A stretch of DNA of 8,093 nucleotides from Chloroflexota bacterium (GTDB lineage Bacteria > Chloroflexota > Limnocylindria > Limnocylindrales > Limnocylindraceae). The stretch is taken from NCBI GenBank assembly GCA_009692905.1, contig SHYI01000042.1, positions 1-8,093 on the forward strand. Direction: 5' to 3'. The notes under the pieces are model-generated. The model saw only the letters and a list, made by a program, of their open reading frames with translations. It was not told where the DNA came from and searched no databases. Position numbers and translations under genes: made by a program. How positions within the stretch are numbered: position 1 is the stretch's first letter; each line of letters begins with the position of its first letter. Positions 4,874 to 8,093 of this stretch are shown in pieces.

Positions 4874-6496
4874 ATGTCGACATCGTCAGCAGGGGCTCGT
4901 CAGCCGGTACCCTCAGCGCTCTATGACTACCTAACGACAACCGACCATAAGAAGATCGGCATCCTCTATACGATCTCGTCGTTTATCTTCCTGGCCATCG
5001 GTGGTCTCCTTGCGCTCGGCGTTCGCGCAGAGCTTGCGATGCCTGGGCTGCAGTTCCTTGATGAGTCTTCGTACAACCAGCTCTTCACCATGCACGCCTC
5101 AATCATGATCTTCTGGGTGATCATTCCGTTCCTGGCGGCGATCGGCAACTACGTTGTGCCGCTCATGATCGGCGCACCCGACATGGCCTTCCCGCGCATC
5201 AATGCCCTCAGCTTCTGGATGGTTCCATTCTCCGGGATCGTTGTGGCATCGGGGTTCCTACTCGGCGGTGCCGCCGACGCCGGCTGGACGGCGTATCCGC
5301 CAGTGAGCAGCATCAAATACAGCCCAGGGCCGGGAATGAACCTCTGGATTGTTGCCGTCATCCTCGTAGGCACAAGCTCGATCCTTGGCGCCGTCAACTT
5401 CATGGTCACGGTCTTCCGCATGCGTGCACCTGGTATGACCCTCTTCCGAATGCCAATCCTTGTTTGGACGGTTCTTGTCACGAGCGTGCTCGTACTCATG
5501 GGCACACCGGTGCTGACCAGCGCCCTAGTGATGCTCTTCATCGATCGAAACTTCGGCGGCGCCTTCTTTGACCCTACGCTTGGTGGCTCGGCGATTCTCT
5601 GGCAGAACATCTTCTGGTTCTACTCCCACCCAGCTGTGTACATCATGGTGCTGCCGGGGATGGGTGTGATCTCTGAAATCATTCCAGTGTTCAGCCGCAA
5701 GCCGCTCTTCGGCTACAAGGCGTTCGTCTTCGCCACCGCCGGCATCGGCGCCCTCGGCTTTAGCGTCTGGGCGCACCATATGTTCACCACGGGGAGCGTC
5801 TTCTTGCCCTTCTTCTCAGTGATGACCTTCCTGATCGCGGTCCCAACAGGGGTGAAAGTGTTCAACTGGATCGCGACCATGTGGCGCGGGCAGATCACCT
5901 TCGCAACGCCGATGCTCTTCGCCTTGGGGTTCCTCAGCATGTTCCTCATCGGCGGCATCAATGGTGTCTTCAGCGCCGCGGTCCCCGTTGACTACGCCAT
6001 CCACGCGACCTACTGGATCGTTGCGCACATTCACTATGTGCTCTTTGGCGGCTCGTTCGTTGCTATCATGGCTGGGTTCTACTTCTACTTCCCGAAGATG
6101 TCAGGGCGCATGCTCGACGAGGGCCTCGGTCGAGTGCACTTCGTGCTCATGATGGTGGGGCTCAACCTCACCTTCCTGCCGATGCACGCGCTCGGCCTTG
6201 CCGGCATGCCGCGTCGCATCGCCGACTACTCGCCAACGGCCGGCTGGAACGACCTCAACCTCGCCGCCACGATCGGCGGCATATTGGTTGGTATCTCTCT
6301 GCTGCCACTCTTCTGGAACATCTACATCAGCCTGCGCAACGGGAAGCGGGCCGGCGACGACCCATGGGAGGCGAACACCCTTGAGTGGGCAACCTCATCC
6401 CCGCCACCTGCATGGAACTTCGACAAGCTGCCGCCCATCACCTCAGAGCGCCCGCTCTTTGATGCGCGCCACGCTCAAGGGGTAGACCATAAATGA
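4874..6496 (+). CDS. ctaD: Cytochrome c oxidase subunit I, A2-type
   Basis: A 540-residue haem-copper oxidase catalytic subunit with twelve membrane helices, reducing oxygen to water and pumping protons. Ligands seen: H74 and H387 for low-spin haem a, H385 for haem a3, and H252, H301 and H302 for CuB, with Y256 placed for the His-Tyr cross-link. R51, N92, D103, N110 and the PTGVKVF lysine K328 keep the D- and K-channel entry residues, and the propionate pair R447/R448 is present. Helix VI reads YSHPAVY (250-256) instead of GHPEVY; the channel-end glutamate is replaced by A254, and Y250/S251 give the A2-type signature known from Rhodothermus and Thermus caa3 enzymes. IHATYW (376-381) has alanine at 378, where the Mg-binding aspartate of HDTYY normally lies. 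It follows coxB by 12 bases and overlaps the subunit III gene through ATGA. Confidence 0.97.
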   Translation: MSTSSAGARQPVPSALYDYLTTTDHKKIGILYTISSFIFLAIGGLLALGVRAELAMPGLQFLDESSYNQLFTMHASIMIFWVIIPFLAAIGNYVVPLMIGAPDMAFPRINALSFWMVPFSGIVVASGFLLGGAADAGWTAYPPVSSIKYSPGPGMNLWIVAVILVGTSSILGAVNFMVTVFRMRAPGMTLFRMPILVWTVLVTSVLVLMGTPVLTSALVMLFIDRNFGGAFFDPTLGGSAILWQNIFWFYSHPAVYIMVLPGMGVISEIIPVFSRKPLFGYKAFVFATAGIGALGFSVWAHHMFTTGSVFLPFFSVMTFLIAVPTGVKVFNWIATMWRGQITFATPMLFALGFLSMFLIGGINGVFSAAVPVDYAIHATYWIVAHIHYVLFGGSFVAIMAGFYFYFPKMSGRMLDEGLGRVHFVLMMVGLNLTFLPMHALGLAGMPRRIADYSPTAGWNDLNLAATIGGILVGISLLPLFWNIYISLRNGKRAGDDPWEANTLEWATSSPPPAWNFDKLPPITSERPLFDARHAQGVDHK

Positions 6497-7128
6497 GCGA
6501 TAGCGCCGTCGCGCCGTCAGTGCTCGCACCAGCGGCCGGGCACGCAGGTGGGCACGCAGCCGGCCACGGCAAGAAGGGGCTCGGCAATCCGGTCCTCGGG
6601 ATGCTCCTCTTCATCGTTTCAGAGATCATGTTCTTCGCTGGACTCTTTGCCGCCTATTTCAGTTTGCGAACGGCAACAGGGGTCTGGCCACCCGAGGGGA
6701 ACCCCGCCTTTGAACTGCACAGCGAGGCGCTCTTCCCAGGAATCATGACGGCCCTGCTCGTGTTGAGCTCCGTTACCTGCCAATTCGCTGTGTGGCGCAT
6801 TCGCAGGGGCGATCGACAGGGGATGAATCGCGCGTTGGCAATGACCGTACTTCTCGGCGTGATCTTCCTTATCGGTCAGGTGTACGACTACACACAGCTC
6901 GGATTCGGTATCTCCGACGGCGTCTTCGGGAGCACCTTCTATGTGCTCACCGGATTCCACGGCGCGCACGTGCTCGGCGGCGTGCTGATGTTGGCGGTCT
7001 GCCTCTACCGCGGTGGTCTTGGACAGTTCTCGGCTGAGCATCACGACATGGTTGAGGCAACCTCAATCTATTGGCACTTCGTTGACGTGGTGTGGGTCCT
7101 GCTCTTCGCGCTGCTCTACTTCATCTAG
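6493..7128 (+). CDS. ctaE: Cytochrome c oxidase subunit III
   Basis: A 211-residue integral membrane subunit of the oxidase core, in the size range of the five-helix bacterial forms. Family marks are SEIMFFAGLFAAYF (43-56, with the conserved membrane glutamate E44), GFHGAHVLGG (154-163) and the C-terminal YWHFVDVVWVLLF (193-205). Subunit III stabilises subunit I and its proton uptake; it holds no metal. The N terminus (1-30) is soluble and rich in Ala, Gly and His, with H17, H21 and H25 spaced four apart. Its ATG overlaps the subunit I stop (ATGA), which implies translational coupling. No subunit IV or haem-A/haem-O synthase gene follows directly. Confidence 0.95.
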   Translation: MSDSAVAPSVLAPAAGHAGGHAAGHGKKGLGNPVLGMLLFIVSEIMFFAGLFAAYFSLRTATGVWPPEGNPAFELHSEALFPGIMTALLVLSSVTCQFAVWRIRRGDRQGMNRALAMTVLLGVIFLIGQVYDYTQLGFGISDGVFGSTFYVLTGFHGAHVLGGVLMLAVCLYRGGLGQFSAEHHDMVEATSIYWHFVDVVWVLLFALLYFI

Positions 7129-7153
7129 GTCAGCAGGTTAGGGAAGGCGCGCC

Positions 7154-7234
7154 ATGTTTAGTCTCAGACCCGCAATCGGTGGAATCTTTGAAGCTGCGGC
7201 CCTCACCCTCTTCGTTGTCGCCGAGGACGATTGA
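7154..7234 (+). CDS. Possible 26-residue peptide after subunit III
   Basis: A short ORF begins with an ATG 25 bases after the ctaE stop. GGAAGG (7142-7147) lies six bases upstream as a reasonable SD. The peptide starts with MFSLRP, runs through a mostly non-polar stretch (residues 7-23, interrupted by E13) and ends in EDD. Its stop overlaps the TTG start of the hydrolase gene as TTGA. It could be a tiny oxidase-associated membrane peptide, a leader that delivers ribosomes to the weak TTG start, or chance. I recognise no family. The support is its position, SD and overlap only. Confidence 0.4.
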   Translation: MFSLRPAIGGIFEAAALTLFVVAEDD

Positions 7235-8093
7235 GTTCGTTCCCTGATCCCCAGCGGCGAGCCTGGCTCGATGCGGAGTACTCTCCAAGCCGCACTGCAC
7301 GAGACGCCGCTGGTTCCATGTCAGCCGGTCGTGAGCGCACCGCACTCGCACGGAGCAACGCACAGGCGAGCGGCGTCTATCACCGCATCTCATATGGCCC
7401 GAGTGAGGCCAACCACCTAGAGATCTTTGCCGATCGCGCTGGAGTCCACCCTACGTTTCTGATGTTTCACGGAGGGTGGTGGCAGGAGGGCTCTATTGAT
7501 GACGCGGGTCGCTACGCAGTGACGCTCACTCCGCTAGGGGCAACGCACGTTGCCGTTGGCTACTCCCTTGCACCGTCAGCGACGCTTGCAGCGATCGTCG
7601 CAGAGGCATCGGCTGCGGTGACCTATTTGATTGAGCACGCGGCGACGCTCGGTTGTGACGTGAGCAGGATCGTTGTGGGCGGGCACTCTGCGGGGGCGCA
7701 CCTGGCAGCCACCTTAGTGACAGAACTCGCACCGGTGCATGTACAGCGCGCGATTTCAGGGCTGCTGCTCATTGGTGGTGCATTTGACCTTGAGCCAATC
7801 GCTGAGAGCTACGTCAACAGCCTCGTGGGCATGAGTGCCGATGAGGCGAAGCGACTCTCACCCGTCAACTACGTGCCGCATCGGAACATCCCGGTGCTCC
7901 TGCGTGTTGGCGAACATGAGCCATCGGAGTTCCATCGGCAGTCAGAGCTCCTCCGCGAGAAGTGGGCGAGCCACGCCACCGTTTCGCTTGCGACTGTTCC
8001 TGGCCGTGATCACTTTGATGTGCTTGAGGAGCTTGACATGCCGGGAGGCTCACTACTACGCGATGCGCGTGCCTTGTTGCAGCTCTCAGGTAC
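7231..8093 (+). CDS. Alpha/beta hydrolase, kynurenine-formamidase (arylformamidase) type, 3' end outside the window
   Basis: The frame stays open from a TTG at 7231 to the window edge, giving 287 residues, probably nearly the whole protein. Motifs in order: an N-terminal LDAEYSPSRTARD (24-36), ISYGPSEANHLEIF (53-66), the oxyanion-loop FHGGWW (79-84), the nucleophile elbow GHSAGAH with S153, then GEHEPSEFHRQS (227-238) and GRDHFDV with H261. The N-terminal segment and the EFHRQS and DHFD blocks are characteristic of animal-type kynurenine formamidases, which hydrolyse N-formylkynurenine in tryptophan breakdown. The catalytic acid position appears to be glutamate (E230). No other in-frame start exists between the stop at 7189 and 7231; ATG 7318 would remove the conserved N terminus. 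GAGGA (7223-7227) is a close SD. Another esterase substrate is possible. Confidence 0.8.
   Translation, partial: MSSFPDPQRRAWLDAEYSPSRTARDAAGSMSAGRERTALARSNAQASGVYHRISYGPSEANHLEIFADRAGVHPTFLMFHGGWWQEGSIDDAGRYAVTLTPLGATHVAVGYSLAPSATLAAIVAEASAAVTYLIEHAATLGCDVSRIVVGGHSAGAHLAATLVTELAPVHVQRAISGLLLIGGAFDLEPIAESYVNSLVGMSADEAKRLSPVNYVPHRNIPVLLRVGEHEPSEFHRQSELLREKWASHATVSLATVPGRDHFDVLEELDMPGGSLLRDARALLQLSG

Noticed and set aside
5149..5610. 153-codon frame on the minus strand
   Set aside because: Antisense to the highly conserved subunit I gene.
6619..7044. 141-codon frame on the minus strand
   Set aside because: Antisense to subunit III, with no family features.
7130..7393. 87-codon minus-strand frame after subunit III
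   Set aside because: It overlaps the conserved N-terminal part of the hydrolase on the other strand, and its cysteine/arginine-rich translation has no recognisable features.
1..8093. CRISPR arrays, tRNA or rRNA genes, insertion sequences, attachment sites
   Set aside because: I read both strands and found no regularly spaced repeats, no tRNA-like cloverleaf, no transposase or integrase motifs and no terminal inverted repeats.

Overview
The window is 8,093 bases of moderately GC-rich bacterial DNA, densely packed on both strands. The longest stretch without a gene is about 100 bases. I find no tRNA, rRNA, CRISPR array, insertion sequence or other sign of a mobile element. The codon use, very short intergenic regions, SD-less ATG starts sitting 6-7 bases behind TATNAT boxes, and an A2-type haem-copper oxidase fit a chromosomal segment of an aerobic high-GC bacterium. 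A Chloroflexota or Actinobacteriota relative is my best guess, but this is a weak inference and the sequence does not settle it.

Layout. (1) 1-308, minus strand: the N-terminal part of a LUD-domain protein with a strong SD. (2) 309-410: a compact divergent control region with a well-formed promoter for the LUD gene, a weaker promoter for the regulator, and two copies of a TTGC-N4-GCAA operator-like element. (3) 411-938, plus strand: a MarR-family regulator. (4) 952-2597, minus strand: a two-gene unit, pirin first and a LysE-type exporter two bases after it. (5) 2598-2643: a 46-base divergent promoter region centred on a perfect GC-rich inverted repeat. (6) 2644-3936, plus strand: an MFS efflux transporter. 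(7) 4010-7128, plus strand: an aa3-type cytochrome c oxidase operon in the order subunit II, I, III, with a 12-base gap and then an ATGA overlap. (8) 7154-7234: a possible 26-residue peptide gene. (9) 7231-8093: an alpha/beta hydrolase of the kynurenine-formamidase type, cut by the window end and joined to the small ORF by a TTGA stop/start overlap.

How the genes work together. Subunits I-III form the core of a membrane terminal oxidase taking electrons from cytochrome c through CuA to the haem a/a3-CuB centre. Subunit I carries the YSHPxVY signature of A2-type oxidases (no helix-VI glutamate). Both acidic residues that normally build the Mg/Mn site at the subunit I/II interface are alanine, while every haem and copper ligand is intact. 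The MarR regulator probably controls itself and the divergent LUD gene. Pirin, the LysE-type exporter and the MFS pump look like accessory functions with no evident tie to the oxidase.

I see no clearly novel multi-gene system. The observations most worth following are the paired loss of the Mg-site acids, the recurring leaderless promoter pattern, the duplicated MarR operator and the tiny ORF behind subunit III.
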